DNA from: Acidovorax sp. 106
Lineage (GTDB): Bacteria > Pseudomonadota > Gammaproteobacteria > Burkholderiales > Burkholderiaceae_C
Assembly: GCF_003663825.1 (NCBI RefSeq)
Contig: NZ_RCCC01000001.1
Span: forward strand, 376,001 to 440,000
DNA length: 64,000 nt
Reading direction: 5' to 3'
Part shown: positions 8,824 to 18,252 of the stretch, piece after piece
Position numbering within the stretch: position 1 is the first letter of the stretch
Layout: the number at the start of each line of letters is the position of its first letter
Notes under the pieces: model-generated
Told to the model about the DNA's origin: nothing
The model's database searches: none
The model's input: the letters and a program-made list of their open reading frames with translations, nothing else
Translations under genes and position numbers: made by a program

Positions 8824-10638
8824 TCAGCGCACCACCCGCTGAATGCGATCAGTCGCAGGAGGCACCACCGGGTTCTGCGCCCGCACATAGGCCTCCAGGG
8901 CATCCAAGTCCTGATCGCCCCCCAGGGTGTCACGCCCCTCAGAAAACACGGTGAACCCATCGCCCCCGCTGGCCAGGAAGCTGCTGATGGCCACACGCAC
9001 TTGGTCGCCCTCTTGCAGCGGCTTGCCGTGCAAAGTCATGTGGCTGATGCGCGAGCCTGCAGGTTGAGTGAGGTCGTAGCGGTAGCCAAAGCCTTCTGAC
9101 ACCGACAGCACCCGAGGCGCATCGGGCCGGCTGGTGCCACCGCTGAACTGCTGCTCAAGCACCGCGCGAATCTGCGCGCCGGTGTAGGTTCGCACCATGA
9201 TGTTGTTGCCAAAGGGCTGCACGCTGAACAATTGCCCGTAGCTCAAGCGGCCCTGGGCATCGGGCACCAGGTCGGCACGCAGGCCGCCGGGGTTCATGAA
9301 CGACAGTTGAGCGCCACCTCTGTCTGGCGCACGGGTGGCTGCCAGCTGGGCATCGGCAATCAGGTTGCCCAGCGCGCTTTCCTGGGATGCAGCACGCACC
9401 CGCAGCACCGGGGCGCTGGCCCGACCCACAGGCCGCTGGGCCAGCGGCTCGGCCGCAGCGCGGTAGCGGGCCACCAGTTGGTGCACGAAGGGATCGGCAG
9501 TGAAGGCAGGCACGGCCGGGTTCAACGCCACCAGCCCCTGGCTGCCGGTAAAAGCCTCGCCTTGCACGATGTGGTTATGCGCCGTCTTGCGCACCACGCG
9601 GCGGGTGTTCAGGTCCACCTGCAAAGCCACCTCGGTCACTAACGAGCCGTACTGCCCTGCACTGGTCAGCAAAAAAGGCCGTGAAGGGTTCACCCGGCCG
9701 TAGTCGCACACATAGGCCTGATGGGTATGGCCCGACACCACCACATCCACCGCAGGGTCCAGCCGCTCCAGAATGGGCACGATGTCGCCGTTGATGCCCG
9801 AGCAGCTCTGCTCCAACACCTTGGCGTTGGTATAGCCGCCTTCATGGATGGCCACCACAATCACATCGGCGCCTTGGGCACGCAACTGGGGGATCAGCGC
9901 ATTGGCGGTGCTCGCTTCGTCCTCAAAACGCAGGCCCTTGACCCCTGAGGGGCTGACCATGGTGGGCGTGGCCTTGAGGGTCATGCCGATAAAGCCCACG
10001 GTCACCGTCACCCCGCCCTGGGTAAAGCGCTTGATACCCGTGGCAGGCAGCAGCGGCTGCCCATCTTCACGCAAGGTGTTGGCAGCCAGAAAGCCAAAAC
10101 GCGCGCCCTCAAAGGGCTTGCTGATCTGGCAGGGCTCGCGCACAGTGAACTTCTCGCAGCCGCCCTGCTGCAGCCGCAGCAGCTCCTGCCAGCCCCGGTC
10201 GAACTCGTGGTTGCCCACGGCAGAAAAATCGATCTGCATGTGGTTCACCGCTTCAATGGTGGGCTCGTCCAGAAACAGCGCCGACACCAATGGCGAGGCC
10301 CCCACCATGTCGCCCGCCGTGATCACGGCGTGGTGCGGGTTGCGCGACTTGAGCTGGGCGATGGCGCTGGCCAAGTAAGCAATACCGCCCGCAGGCACAC
10401 GTTCGACGCCAGCGGCACCACGGATGGGCACCGCGATGTGCGGTGGCTCCAGGTTGCCATGCAGGTCATTGAAGGCGATCAGCCCGATGTCCATCGTGGC
10501 GGCGCCAGCGGCTACGGGCCCTGGCTGCCTCACCGGGCCCGCTTCAGGGCCGTGGGCACAGCCCACCAGTGCAGTCACCGCCAGCACGCAGGCCACAGCA
10601 CCCGCCCAGCGTACTTTGCTCGTTTGAATCTGATTCAT
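8824..10638 (-). CDS. 5'-nucleotidase / UDP-sugar hydrolase family lipoprotein
   Basis: A 604-residue UshA-type enzyme. The N-terminus has a signal peptide with lipobox ALVGC (cleavage before Cys at about residue 27), so it should be a periplasm-facing lipoprotein. The metallophosphatase domain (about 50-330) shows NDLHGN, GNHEFDRG and SGHTHQAYVC, which carry the dinuclear metal ligands. The C-terminal 5'-nucleotidase domain (about 370-580) has ESALGNLIADA, FMNPGGLRADL and GFGYRYDL. Family members hydrolyse nucleotides or UDP-sugars outside the cytoplasm. It starts 15 bp after the MFS gene, with GGTGAG upstream. Confidence 0.9.
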   Translation of the reverse strand: MNQIQTSKVRWAGAVACVLAVTALVGCAHGPEAGPVRQPGPVAAGAATMDIGLIAFNDLHGNLEPPHIAVPIRGAAGVERVPAGGIAYLASAIAQLKSRNPHHAVITAGDMVGASPLVSALFLDEPTIEAVNHMQIDFSAVGNHEFDRGWQELLRLQQGGCEKFTVREPCQISKPFEGARFGFLAANTLREDGQPLLPATGIKRFTQGGVTVTVGFIGMTLKATPTMVSPSGVKGLRFEDEASTANALIPQLRAQGADVIVVAIHEGGYTNAKVLEQSCSGINGDIVPILERLDPAVDVVVSGHTHQAYVCDYGRVNPSRPFLLTSAGQYGSLVTEVALQVDLNTRRVVRKTAHNHIVQGEAFTGSQGLVALNPAVPAFTADPFVHQLVARYRAAAEPLAQRPVGRASAPVLRVRAASQESALGNLIADAQLAATRAPDRGGAQLSFMNPGGLRADLVPDAQGRLSYGQLFSVQPFGNNIMVRTYTGAQIRAVLEQQFSGGTSRPDAPRVLSVSEGFGYRYDLTQPAGSRISHMTLHGKPLQEGDQVRVAISSFLASGGDGFTVFSEGRDTLGGDQDLDALEAYVRAQNPVVPPATDRIQRVVR

Positions 10639-10653
10639 GTCATCTCACCCTAT

Positions 10654-11856
10654 TCACTGCGGAAGGCGGGCTGCCAGCCGCCCCACCCTCCACGCACATA
10701 CACAGGCCAGCAGGCTGCTGCCCATGGCCAGCCAGTACACCGAGGCCAAGCCCAGCGCCACGCCCACCGCGCCACCTGCCAAAGCGCCCAGCACCCCAGG
10801 CAGACCATAGGCCAGCACCGAGTACAGCGCCTGCCCCCGGCCACGCAAGCGGCCTGGGAAAAACTGCGACAGCAGCGCAATGCACGCCGTATGGTGTGCG
10901 GCAAACGTCAAGGCATGCAGCAGCTGCGCCAGGCACAACACCACCAGCCACTGCCCGCCTGCAGCCGTCATCCCCATGCGCAAAGCCATCGCGGCGGCGC
11001 ACACCAGCAGCCAGCCCGTCAACGGCCAACGCGGCAGCCACCGGCTTTGGGTAAAAAACCAAACGATCTCGACCACCACCGACACCGCCCACAAAATGCC
11101 GATGGTGGACTTGGCGTAGCCCAGCGCATCCAGGTACAGCGAAAAGAAGACGTACACCGCCATGTGCGCCAGCACATGAAAAAACGCGGACGCAAAAAAC
11201 CACCGCACCACCGGCTGGCGCAGCACAGGCCACACCGGCGGGTGCTGGGTGCCGGGCACGTTGGCATCGGCCGCGTCTTCTTTCAGCCCCGGCAGCAGCC
11301 AGGTGCTAACCACCACGGCCAGTAACGTGCCCAACGTCCAGTGCGGAAAATGCGCCATGCCATGCCGCTCAAACCAAGCACCAGCCGCAAACACCGTGAC
11401 CAAAAAGCCCAGAGAGCCCCACAGCCGCACACGGCCATAGCGCCGCGCATCAAAGCTACCACCTTGGCTGACCAGGTGCGCCATGGCGGCTTCGCTCATG
11501 GGCATCATCGCGCTGGTGTGGGTGAACATGAGCAGCAGCACGGCTGCCAGCCACAGTACGCCAGCGTCCCACCACAAACCGAGTGACACCACCAAAGCCA
11601 CCGTGGCACACAGACGCAGCCAGCGCACCCGCTCGCCCGTGTGGTCGCTGAGCATGCCCCAGCCATAGGGCGCAAACAGGCGCGTGAGGGACTGCACCGC
11701 AGTCAGCATGCTGATGGTGAACAGCGGCAAGCCCAAGCTTTTGAGCCACAGCGGAAGGTACGGGTTAAAGAACCCGATGTGCGCAAAATAGCTGGCCGAC
11801 AGCGCCGCAAACGGCAGCAATGGGCGGCCCGCCCAGGCCGCACGCAACCGGTTCAT
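10654..11856 (-). CDS. MFS transporter, HcaT-like (MFS_1_like)
   Basis: About 400 residues with 12 predicted membrane helices. The N-terminal half carries the MFS signature between helices 2 and 3 (GMLSDHTGERVRWLR), and FFNPYLPLWLKSLGL is typical of the HcaT/LacY-related group. The substrate is unknown. I preferred ATG 11856 (MNRLRAAW) to the TTG six codons upstream, since homologous sequence begins here. It lies between aroC and the nucleotidase gene, all on the minus strand with gaps of 86 and 15 bp. A link to nucleoside or nucleotide salvage is possible but only inferred from position. Confidence 0.85.
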   Translation of the reverse strand: MNRLRAAWAGRPLLPFAALSASYFAHIGFFNPYLPLWLKSLGLPLFTISMLTAVQSLTRLFAPYGWGMLSDHTGERVRWLRLCATVALVVSLGLWWDAGVLWLAAVLLLMFTHTSAMMPMSEAAMAHLVSQGGSFDARRYGRVRLWGSLGFLVTVFAAGAWFERHGMAHFPHWTLGTLLAVVVSTWLLPGLKEDAADANVPGTQHPPVWPVLRQPVVRWFFASAFFHVLAHMAVYVFFSLYLDALGYAKSTIGILWAVSVVVEIVWFFTQSRWLPRWPLTGWLLVCAAAMALRMGMTAAGGQWLVVLCLAQLLHALTFAAHHTACIALLSQFFPGRLRGRGQALYSVLAYGLPGVLGALAGGAVGVALGLASVYWLAMGSSLLACVCAWRVGRLAARLPQ

Positions 11857-11942
11857 ACCCGCCCATCCACGCAAGCACAGCGTGCCCGCGCAGCAACGCC
11901 CATGCCATCACATTGCAAACTGCGCACAGGCCGCGCGGGTAT

Positions 11943-13040
11943 TCAGAGAAACGAGGCTTTGATCGGTGCCACTTCGTGCACCACATCGCCGCACTGGGCG
12001 CGGTGGCGCAGGACATGGTCCATCACCACCAGCGCCAGCAGTGCTTCGGCGATGGGTGCTGCACGGATGCCCACGCACGGGTCGTGGCGGCCCTTGGTGA
12101 TGACTTCGGTGGGGTTGCCGTGGATGTCGATGGAATCGCGCGGGCTGATGATGGAGCTGGTGGGCTTGATGGCAATGCTCACTTCCAGGTCTTGCCCGGT
12201 GCTGATGCCGCCCAGCACCCCGCCCGCGTTGTTGGAGAGGAAGCCATTGGGCGCCATCGAATCGCCATGCGTGGTACCCCGCTGGGCCACGCTGGCAAAG
12301 CCAGCGCCAATCTCTACCCCCTTGACGGCATTGAGCCCCATCATGACAAAGGCGATGTCGGCGTCTAGCTTTTCGTACAAGGGCTCGCCCAAACCCACCG
12401 GCACGCCGGTGGCTTGCACGCGAATGCGCGCACCGCATGAATCACCGGCCTTGCGCAGGGCGTCCATGTAATCTTCGTACCGGGCCACATCGGCCACCGG
12501 GGCAAAGAACGGGTTGCTGCGCACGTGGTCCCAGCTCTCGAAGGGAATCTCCAGCTCGCCCAGCTGCGTCATGCAGGCGCGGAATTGCGTGCCATATTGC
12601 TGCTGCAGCCACTTTTTAGCCACGGCACCAGCCGCCACGGTGGGTGCCGTCAGGCGTGCAGACGAGCGGCCACCGCCACGGGGATCGCGAATGCCGTACT
12701 TGTGCCAGTAGGAATAGTCGGCATGGCCTGGACGAAAGCTCTGGGCGATGTTGCCGTAGTCTTTGCTGCGCTGGTCGGTGTTGCGGATCAGCAGGGCAAT
12801 CGGAGTGCCCGTGGTCTTTCCCTCGTACACGCCCGAGAGGATTTCCACCGCGTCGGGTTCGTTACGCTGGGTCACGTGTCGGCTGGTGCCTGGACGCCGA
12901 CGGTCCAGGTCGGTCTGGATGTCAGCCTCGGTCAACGGCATGCCGGGGGGGCAACCGTCAATCACACAGCCAATGGCTGGACCATGGGATTCACCAAAAT
13001 TGGTGACAGCGAAAAGGGTGCCTAGGGTATTGCCGCTCAT
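11943..13040 (-). CDS. aroC: chorismate synthase
   Basis: A 365-residue FMN-dependent enzyme that converts 5-enolpyruvylshikimate-3-phosphate to chorismate, the last common step of aromatic amino-acid synthesis. The family signatures are all present: [18 protein letters not shown] near residues 17-34, [24 protein letters not shown], and near the C-terminus [19 protein letters not shown] 13040 (MSGNTLG) fits the universal start of the family. It heads a probable three-gene unit with the MFS and nucleotidase genes and is divergent from the EAL/GGDEF gene. Confidence 0.98.
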   Translation of the reverse strand: MSGNTLGTLFAVTNFGESHGPAIGCVIDGCPPGMPLTEADIQTDLDRRRPGTSRHVTQRNEPDAVEILSGVYEGKTTGTPIALLIRNTDQRSKDYGNIAQSFRPGHADYSYWHKYGIRDPRGGGRSSARLTAPTVAAGAVAKKWLQQQYGTQFRACMTQLGELEIPFESWDHVRSNPFFAPVADVARYEDYMDALRKAGDSCGARIRVQATGVPVGLGEPLYEKLDADIAFVMMGLNAVKGVEIGAGFASVAQRGTTHGDSMAPNGFLSNNAGGVLGGISTGQDLEVSIAIKPTSSIISPRDSIDIHGNPTEVITKGRHDPCVGIRAAPIAEALLALVVMDHVLRHRAQCGDVVHEVAPIKASFL

Positions 13041-13142
13041 TTGCAGATTATCCCAGAGCAAACCTGTCCCGCATGCGCACCCAGTGCTTGGCAGAGCGCC
13101 CACCAAGGGCTAGCATGGAGTACGACTCCCCCTGACAAGCGC

Positions 13143-15389
13143 ATGCCAGCCTCCATACCGCCCCCCGGAGACCCAGCCAACGCCGCCACGCAGCCCGCGC
13201 AGGCTCCATTGCCGGAGCTAGCCAATGGCCCTTTGCGCAACGCACTGGACTGCAGCGACAACGCCATCGCCATGACCAATAGCGATCGCCAGGTCGTTTA
13301 CGTCAACCACGGCTTCACGCGCCTGTTTGGTTTCAGCATGGATGACATTCGTGGCAAATATCTCAGCGACATGCTGCAGGGGCCGCACACACACCAAGGA
13401 CTGACCGAAGCCATTCGCACCGGGCTGCGGCTGCACGGGCACTACCATGGCGACGCACTCATTTACAGCAGCGACGGCCAGCCCCGCTGGGTATCCATGG
13501 TGGTCAATGCGGCCGACGAAGCCGTGGGAGGGCCAGGCGGCTCTATCACGGTCTTGACCGACATCACACTCACCAAAATGCACGAAGTGCTGCAAAAGCG
13601 CGTGCTCGAGAGCATGGTCAGCGAAACCAGCCTTCCCGCGCTGATGGCCCAGGTGTGCAAAGAGGTCGAAGGCATTGCCCCTGAAGTCACGGCCTCCATC
13701 TTGGCGGTGGATGCCAATGGCCGGATACACCCACTGGCCGCCCCCGGTTTACCGCAAGACATTTGCGCAGCGCTGGATGGCCTGCCCATCGGCCCCAGTG
13801 CGGGGTCTTGCGGCACGGCCGCCTATTGGGGCATGCCGGTGGTCACCACCGACATAGCCACCGACCCACGCTGGGACAACTACCGCGCCCTCTTCCTGCC
13901 CACAGGCCTCCAAGCCTGCTGGTCCAGCCCTATCCGTGATCACCAAGGCCTTGTCATAGGTACTTTCGCCTTCTACTTCAGGGAGCCGCGCGAGCCCAAC
14001 GCACTGCACCAAAGCCTGGTGCAGGTATGCCTGCACCTGTGCGCCTTGGCCATCGAGCGCGATGCTGCGCGCCAGCGCATCCACCAACTGGCCTTTTTTG
14101 ATGCACTCACCGGCCTGCCCAACCGTGCCATGTTCCGCAGCAATGCCGAGCGGGCCCTGTCCCAGATGGAGCGAGACCACCAAAGCGGTGCCTTGCTGTT
14201 CGTGGACTTGGACCGGTTCAAACAGGTGAATGACACCCAAGGCCACGCAGCAGGCGATGCACTGCTGCGCGAAGTGGCACAACGCCTGGGCGAGTGCGTG
14301 CGCGCACAAGACGGTATTGGGCGCCTGTCAGGCGATGAATTTGTGCTGCTGCTGTCCAACTGCAGTAGCCAGCAAGCGGTGCAAATGGCCCAGCGCGTGT
14401 TGTCCAGCATCGCCCGCCCGGTGGACATCCAGGGCCAGGTCAACCTGCCCAGCGCCAGCATCGGTATTGCCATCTACCCAGACGACGGCACTGACATCGA
14501 CACCCTGCTGCTGCACGCTGACCAGGCCATGTACCAGGCCAAAAGCGATCATCTGCACAGCCTGCAGCTCTTTAGCCTGGAGATGAACCGCCGCGCCCAA
14601 GAACGCGTCGCAATGGAAAGGGCCTTGCGCCAGGCCCTGGAACAGCGGCAACTCACCCTGCACTACCAGCCGCAGACCACAGCGGCCCCGGTACTCACCT
14701 TGCACGGCGTGGAAGCCCTTGCACGCTGGAGCCACCCCGAATGGGGAGCCATCTCGCCAGCCCAGTTCATCCCACTGGCCGAAGAAACGGGGTTGATCCA
14801 CCCTCTGACGCAATGGCTGGTGGACGAGGCCTGCACGCAACTCACGGCCTGGCGCGCTGCAGGCCTGGTGGTGCCACATGTCGCACTGAACCTGTCGGGC
14901 CGCAGCTTCCACCAAAAAGGCTTTGCGCAAAGCATCAGCGCAACCCTGCTCCAGCACGGGCTCAGCGCCCAAGACCTGATGCTGGAGATTACCGAGAGTG
15001 TGGTGATGGATGGCCGCACCGTCACCCAGGAGAACATCGAGCAGCTCAGCCAGCAGGGCTTCAAGCTATCGCTGGATGACTTTGGCACGGGGTATTCCAG
15101 CCTGAGCTACCTGCACCGCCTGCCCATTGCCGAACTCAAGTTGGACAAATCGTTTGTGCAAGACCTTGAGCACGGCGAAACGGCCCGAGCGTTGATCATC
15201 TCAGTGCTCAGCATCGCCAAAAGTCTGCACATGACGGTAGTTGCCGAAGGGGTCGAAACCCAGCAGCAATGCGCTTGGCTCAAAGAGCATGGCTGTGAAG
15301 TGATGCAGGGCTATTTGCTGGGCCGCCCCATGCCAGCAGAGATGCTGGCCGAATGGATGCCTGGCGCCAACACCAGCTGTTGCGGCTGA
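13143..15389 (+). CDS. PAS-GAF-GGDEF-EAL cyclic-di-GMP signalling protein
   Basis: About 748 residues with no membrane segment. Domains in order: PAS (about 40-160, ITMTNSDR-type core DRQVVYVNHGFTRLFGFS), GAF (about 175-315, GSCGTAAYWGMPVVTTDIA), GGDEF (about 325-480) and EAL (about 500-740). The GGDEF active site reads GRLSGDEF, with Ser for the first Gly. The EAL half has EALARW, NLSGRSF, EITESV, DDFGTGYSSL, KLDKSF and EGVETQ, so the phosphodiesterase residues are intact. The protein is therefore probably a c-di-GMP phosphodiesterase tuned by the PAS/GAF sensors, with a cyclase half of unclear activity. The ATG at 13143 is preferred; a TTG lies upstream at 13041. Confidence 0.88.
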   Translation: MPASIPPPGDPANAATQPAQAPLPELANGPLRNALDCSDNAIAMTNSDRQVVYVNHGFTRLFGFSMDDIRGKYLSDMLQGPHTHQGLTEAIRTGLRLHGHYHGDALIYSSDGQPRWVSMVVNAADEAVGGPGGSITVLTDITLTKMHEVLQKRVLESMVSETSLPALMAQVCKEVEGIAPEVTASILAVDANGRIHPLAAPGLPQDICAALDGLPIGPSAGSCGTAAYWGMPVVTTDIATDPRWDNYRALFLPTGLQACWSSPIRDHQGLVIGTFAFYFREPREPNALHQSLVQVCLHLCALAIERDAARQRIHQLAFFDALTGLPNRAMFRSNAERALSQMERDHQSGALLFVDLDRFKQVNDTQGHAAGDALLREVAQRLGECVRAQDGIGRLSGDEFVLLLSNCSSQQAVQMAQRVLSSIARPVDIQGQVNLPSASIGIAIYPDDGTDIDTLLLHADQAMYQAKSDHLHSLQLFSLEMNRRAQERVAMERALRQALEQRQLTLHYQPQTTAAPVLTLHGVEALARWSHPEWGAISPAQFIPLAEETGLIHPLTQWLVDEACTQLTAWRAAGLVVPHVALNLSGRSFHQKGFAQSISATLLQHGLSAQDLMLEITESVVMDGRTVTQENIEQLSQQGFKLSLDDFGTGYSSLSYLHRLPIAELKLDKSFVQDLEHGETARALIISVLSIAKSLHMTVVAEGVETQQQCAWLKEHGCEVMQGYLLGRPMPAEMLAEWMPGANTSCCG

Positions 15390-15461
15390 ACGCGGCGGGC
15401 AGGCTAGCCGTCGGCGTACCGGATGCGCCAGGGCAAAAGCATTTAAACAGCCCCAGACCTA

Positions 15462-15914
15462 TCAGTCCTTGGCATCGTCCTCTGCGGGCCAGTCGCGGAT
15501 GTAGGCCTTGAGCATCTGGTTTTCAAAATTCTGGCTGTCCACCACGGCCTTGGCCACGTCGTAGAAGCTGATGACGCCCATGAGCATGCGCTTGTCCATC
15601 ACGGGCATGTAGCGGGCGTGGCGGTCCAGCATCATGCGGCGCACCTCGTCCATCTCGGTCTCCAGCGTGCAGGTCAGCGGCGCATCGTCCATGGCCGAGC
15701 GCACCCGCAGCGTGCCCACCGAGCCCCCATTGCGCACCACGGCCTGAATCACCTCGCGGAAGGTGAGCATGCCCACCAGGTCACCCAACTCCATCACCAC
15801 CAGCGAGCCAATGTCTTTCTCGGCCATCACCTGAGCGGCGTCGGCCAGGGGCTCGTCTGGGGTCACGGTGTAGAGGGTGTTTCCTTTGACGCGAAGGATG
15901 TCGCTGACTTTCAT
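15462..15914 (-). CDS. CBS-domain pair protein
   Basis: A 150-residue cytoplasmic protein made of two CBS repeats (about residues 8-60 and 75-130; ending motifs VGMLTFREVIQAV and MGVISFYDVAKAV). CBS pairs bind adenine nucleotides or S-adenosylmethionine and usually serve as regulatory modules. ATG 15914 (MKVSDILRVKG) is the family-like start and has GGAG upstream. It is divergent from the homocysteine-synthase gene, whose transcript leader shares the octamer TCGGAGAC. A link to methionine metabolism is suggested by position only. Confidence 0.85.
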   Translation of the reverse strand: MKVSDILRVKGNTLYTVTPDEPLADAAQVMAEKDIGSLVVMELGDLVGMLTFREVIQAVVRNGGSVGTLRVRSAMDDAPLTCTLETEMDEVRRMMLDRHARYMPVMDKRMLMGVISFYDVAKAVVDSQNFENQMLKAYIRDWPAEDDAKD

Positions 15915-16043
15915 GGGGTAAGGTCTCCGAGGGAATGCGCTCAGCGCTATAGGCTGCGTCTTAGAAGAGGTTCTTGGGGCTGATTCCAGGTAAATATAGC
16001 CCACAATTTGCGCCCATATCGACAACATCGGAGACAGAGACCT

Positions 16044-17354
16044 ATGCCCGGATATTCAGACCCCGGCTTTGACACGCTCGCCTTGCACGCTGGCGCCGTG
16101 CCCGACCCCGCCACTGGTGCGCGTGCGGTGCCCATCCACCTGACCACCTCGTTCGTGTTCGAGTCGAGCGAACACGCCGCCTCGCTGTTCAACCTGGAGC
16201 GGCCCGGCCATGTGTACAGCCGCATCAGCAACCCCACCAACGCAGTGCTGGAGCAGCGCGTAGCGGCCCTGGAAGGCGGCGTGGGCGCCATTGCCGTGGC
16301 CAGCGGCCAGGCCGCGCTGCACCTGGCCATTGCCACGCTGATGGGCGCGGGCAGCCACATTGTGGCCAGCACGGCGCTGTACGGCGGCAGCCAGAACCTG
16401 CTGCACTACACGCTGAGCCGTTTCGGTATTGAAACCACGTTTGTGAAGCCCGGCGACATCGACGGCTGGCGCGCGGCCGTGCGGCCCAACACCAAACTGT
16501 TCTTTGGCGAGACCGTAGGCAACCCCGGCCTAGATGTGCTGGACATTCCCACCATCAGCGCGATTGCGCACGAGGCCGGGGTGCCGCTGCTGGTCGACTC
16601 GACCCTCACCTCGCCCTGGCTGATGAAGCCGCTCGAGCATGGGGCCGATCTGGTCTACCACTCGGCCACCAAGTTCCTCTCGGGCCACGGCACCGTGGTG
16701 GGCGGCATTGTGGTGGACGGCGGCAGCTTTGACTGGGATGGCCCGCGCGCGGCGGGCCGCTTTGCCGAACTCACGGCCCCCTACGCGGGCTTTCACAACA
16801 TGGTGTTCACCGAAGAAAGCTCGGTGGGCGCCTTTTTGCTGCGTGCGCGGCGCGAGGGCCTGCGCGACTTTGGCGCCTGCATGAGCCCGCACACGGCCTG
16901 GCTCATTTTGCAGGGCATTGAGACCCTGCCCCTGCGCATGGAGCGCCACATGCGCAACACCGCGCGGGTGGTGGAATTTCTGGCCAGCCAGCCCTTCGTG
17001 TCGCGCGTGGGCCACCCCATGCTCGAATCGCACCCCAGCCATACGCTCGCGCAAAAGCTGTTGCCGCGCGGCGCGGGCTCGGTGTTCAGTTTTGACCTCA
17101 AGGGCAACCGCGAGCAAGGCAAGAAGTTCATAGAAACCCTCCAGGTCTTCAGCCACCTGGCCAACGTGGGCGACTGCCGCAGCCTGGTCATTCACCCCGC
17201 CAGCACCACACACTTCCGAATGAGCGACGAGGCGCTGGTGCAGGCCGGCATCACGCAGGGCACCATCCGCCTGTCCATTGGCCTGGAAGATGCCGACGAC
17301 CTCATCGACGACCTGAAGCGCGCACTCAAAGCCGCCGAGAAAGCGGGGGTCTGA
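16044..17354 (+). CDS. O-acetyl/O-succinylhomoserine sulfhydrylase
   Basis: A 436-residue PLP enzyme of the Cys/Met metabolism family that makes homocysteine from an activated homoserine and sulfide. The PLP lysine is Lys210 in HSATKFLSGHGT. Other marks are YSRISNPTNAVLEQRVAALEGG, ASTALYGGSQNL and the C-terminal HPASTTHFRMS. The length and HPASTTH favour the O-acetylhomoserine (MetY) branch, but MetZ cannot be excluded. The start ATG 16044 has GGAGAC upstream. A hydrolase gene begins 3 bp after the stop. Confidence 0.92.
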   Translation: MPGYSDPGFDTLALHAGAVPDPATGARAVPIHLTTSFVFESSEHAASLFNLERPGHVYSRISNPTNAVLEQRVAALEGGVGAIAVASGQAALHLAIATLMGAGSHIVASTALYGGSQNLLHYTLSRFGIETTFVKPGDIDGWRAAVRPNTKLFFGETVGNPGLDVLDIPTISAIAHEAGVPLLVDSTLTSPWLMKPLEHGADLVYHSATKFLSGHGTVVGGIVVDGGSFDWDGPRAAGRFAELTAPYAGFHNMVFTEESSVGAFLLRARREGLRDFGACMSPHTAWLILQGIETLPLRMERHMRNTARVVEFLASQPFVSRVGHPMLESHPSHTLAQKLLPRGAGSVFSFDLKGNREQGKKFIETLQVFSHLANVGDCRSLVIHPASTTHFRMSDEALVQAGITQGTIRLSIGLEDADDLIDDLKRALKAAEKAGV

Positions 17355-17357
17355 GCC

Positions 17358-18167
17358 ATGTACACCACCGTCAACGGACACAGCACCTTCTGCTACACCG
17401 GCGGCAAGCCCTTCGATGCCGCCAAGCCCACCGTGGTCATGGTCCACGGCGTGCTCAACGACCACAGCGTGTGGGCCTTGCAAAGCCGCTACCTGGCACA
17501 CCACGGCTTCAACGTGCTGGCGGTGGACCTGCCCGGCCACTGCAAAAGCGCGGGCGACGCGCCCGCCACGGTGGAGCAGGCGGCCGACTTCATCGTGGCG
17601 CTGCTCGATGCCCTGGGCATTTCCCGCGCTGCGCTGGTGGGCCACAGCTGGGGCTCGCTCATTGCGCTGCAGGCCGCCGCCCAGCTGGGCGAGCGCGCCA
17701 CGCACCTGGCCCTGGTGGGCACAGCCTACCCGATGAAGGTCTCGCCCGCGCTGCTCGAATCGGCGCTGAACGAGCCTGAAAAAGCCCTGCACATGGTCAA
17801 CGTGTTCTCGCGCTGCTCGCTGGCATCGCCCTCGGGCGCGGGGTTCTGGGTGTTTGGCGCGGGCATGGCGCTGGGGCGCAAGGTGCTGCGCAGCAACCCT
17901 GCGGTCAACGTGTTCCACCGGGGCTTTAATGCCTGCAACACCTACGCCAACGGCGAGCAGGCCATGGCGCACGTCACCTGCCCGGTGCTGTTTGCCCTGG
18001 GCGAGCAAGACCAGATGACCCCGGCCAAAGCGGCGCAAACCCTGGTGAAGGCCGCTCAAGCCGCTGGCAAAGCGGTGCAGGTCAAGCACCTGCCCAGCGG
18101 CCACAACGAAATGACCGAAGCCCCGGAGGAGACGCTGGCAGCGCTGCGCGATTTTCTGGCGCAGTAA
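17358..18167 (+). CDS. alpha/beta-fold hydrolase
   Basis: A 269-residue alpha/beta hydrolase. The oxyanion segment VMVHGVLND (about 23-31) is followed by the nucleophile elbow GHSWGS (about 95-100). The acid is in LGEQDQMTP (about 215) and the catalytic His in SGHNEM (about 246). Family members include esterases and acyl hydrolases; the substrate is unknown. It begins 3 bp after the sulfhydrylase gene and is surely cotranscribed with it, in the manner of an acylhomoserine-linked pair, but no functional tie is proven. Confidence 0.88.
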   Translation: MYTTVNGHSTFCYTGGKPFDAAKPTVVMVHGVLNDHSVWALQSRYLAHHGFNVLAVDLPGHCKSAGDAPATVEQAADFIVALLDALGISRAALVGHSWGSLIALQAAAQLGERATHLALVGTAYPMKVSPALLESALNEPEKALHMVNVFSRCSLASPSGAGFWVFGAGMALGRKVLRSNPAVNVFHRGFNACNTYANGEQAMAHVTCPVLFALGEQDQMTPAKAAQTLVKAAQAAGKAVQVKHLPSGHNEMTEAPEETLAALRDFLAQ

Positions 18168-18206
18168 AGTGCGCACTCACGAGGAATGCAGCGGGCCACC
18201 GCCTAC

Positions 18207-18227
18207 CCAGCGCAGGTAGGCACTCCA
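18207..18227 (+). other. small hairpin in the leader of the DUF2157 gene
   Basis: GCCTACC / GGTAGGC, 7-bp perfect stem with a 7-nt loop, 26 nt before the start codon of the next gene. It has no T-run. It could affect translation of the DUF2157 gene, or have no role. Confidence 0.35.
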
Positions 18228-18252
18228 AGCCCCGTTCCTCGAGGGAGAAAAC

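Noticed and set aside
15390..16043. SAM or SAH riboswitch upstream of the homocysteine-synthase gene
   Set aside because: No aptamer consensus seen; the leader is short and only a simple inverted repeat is present.
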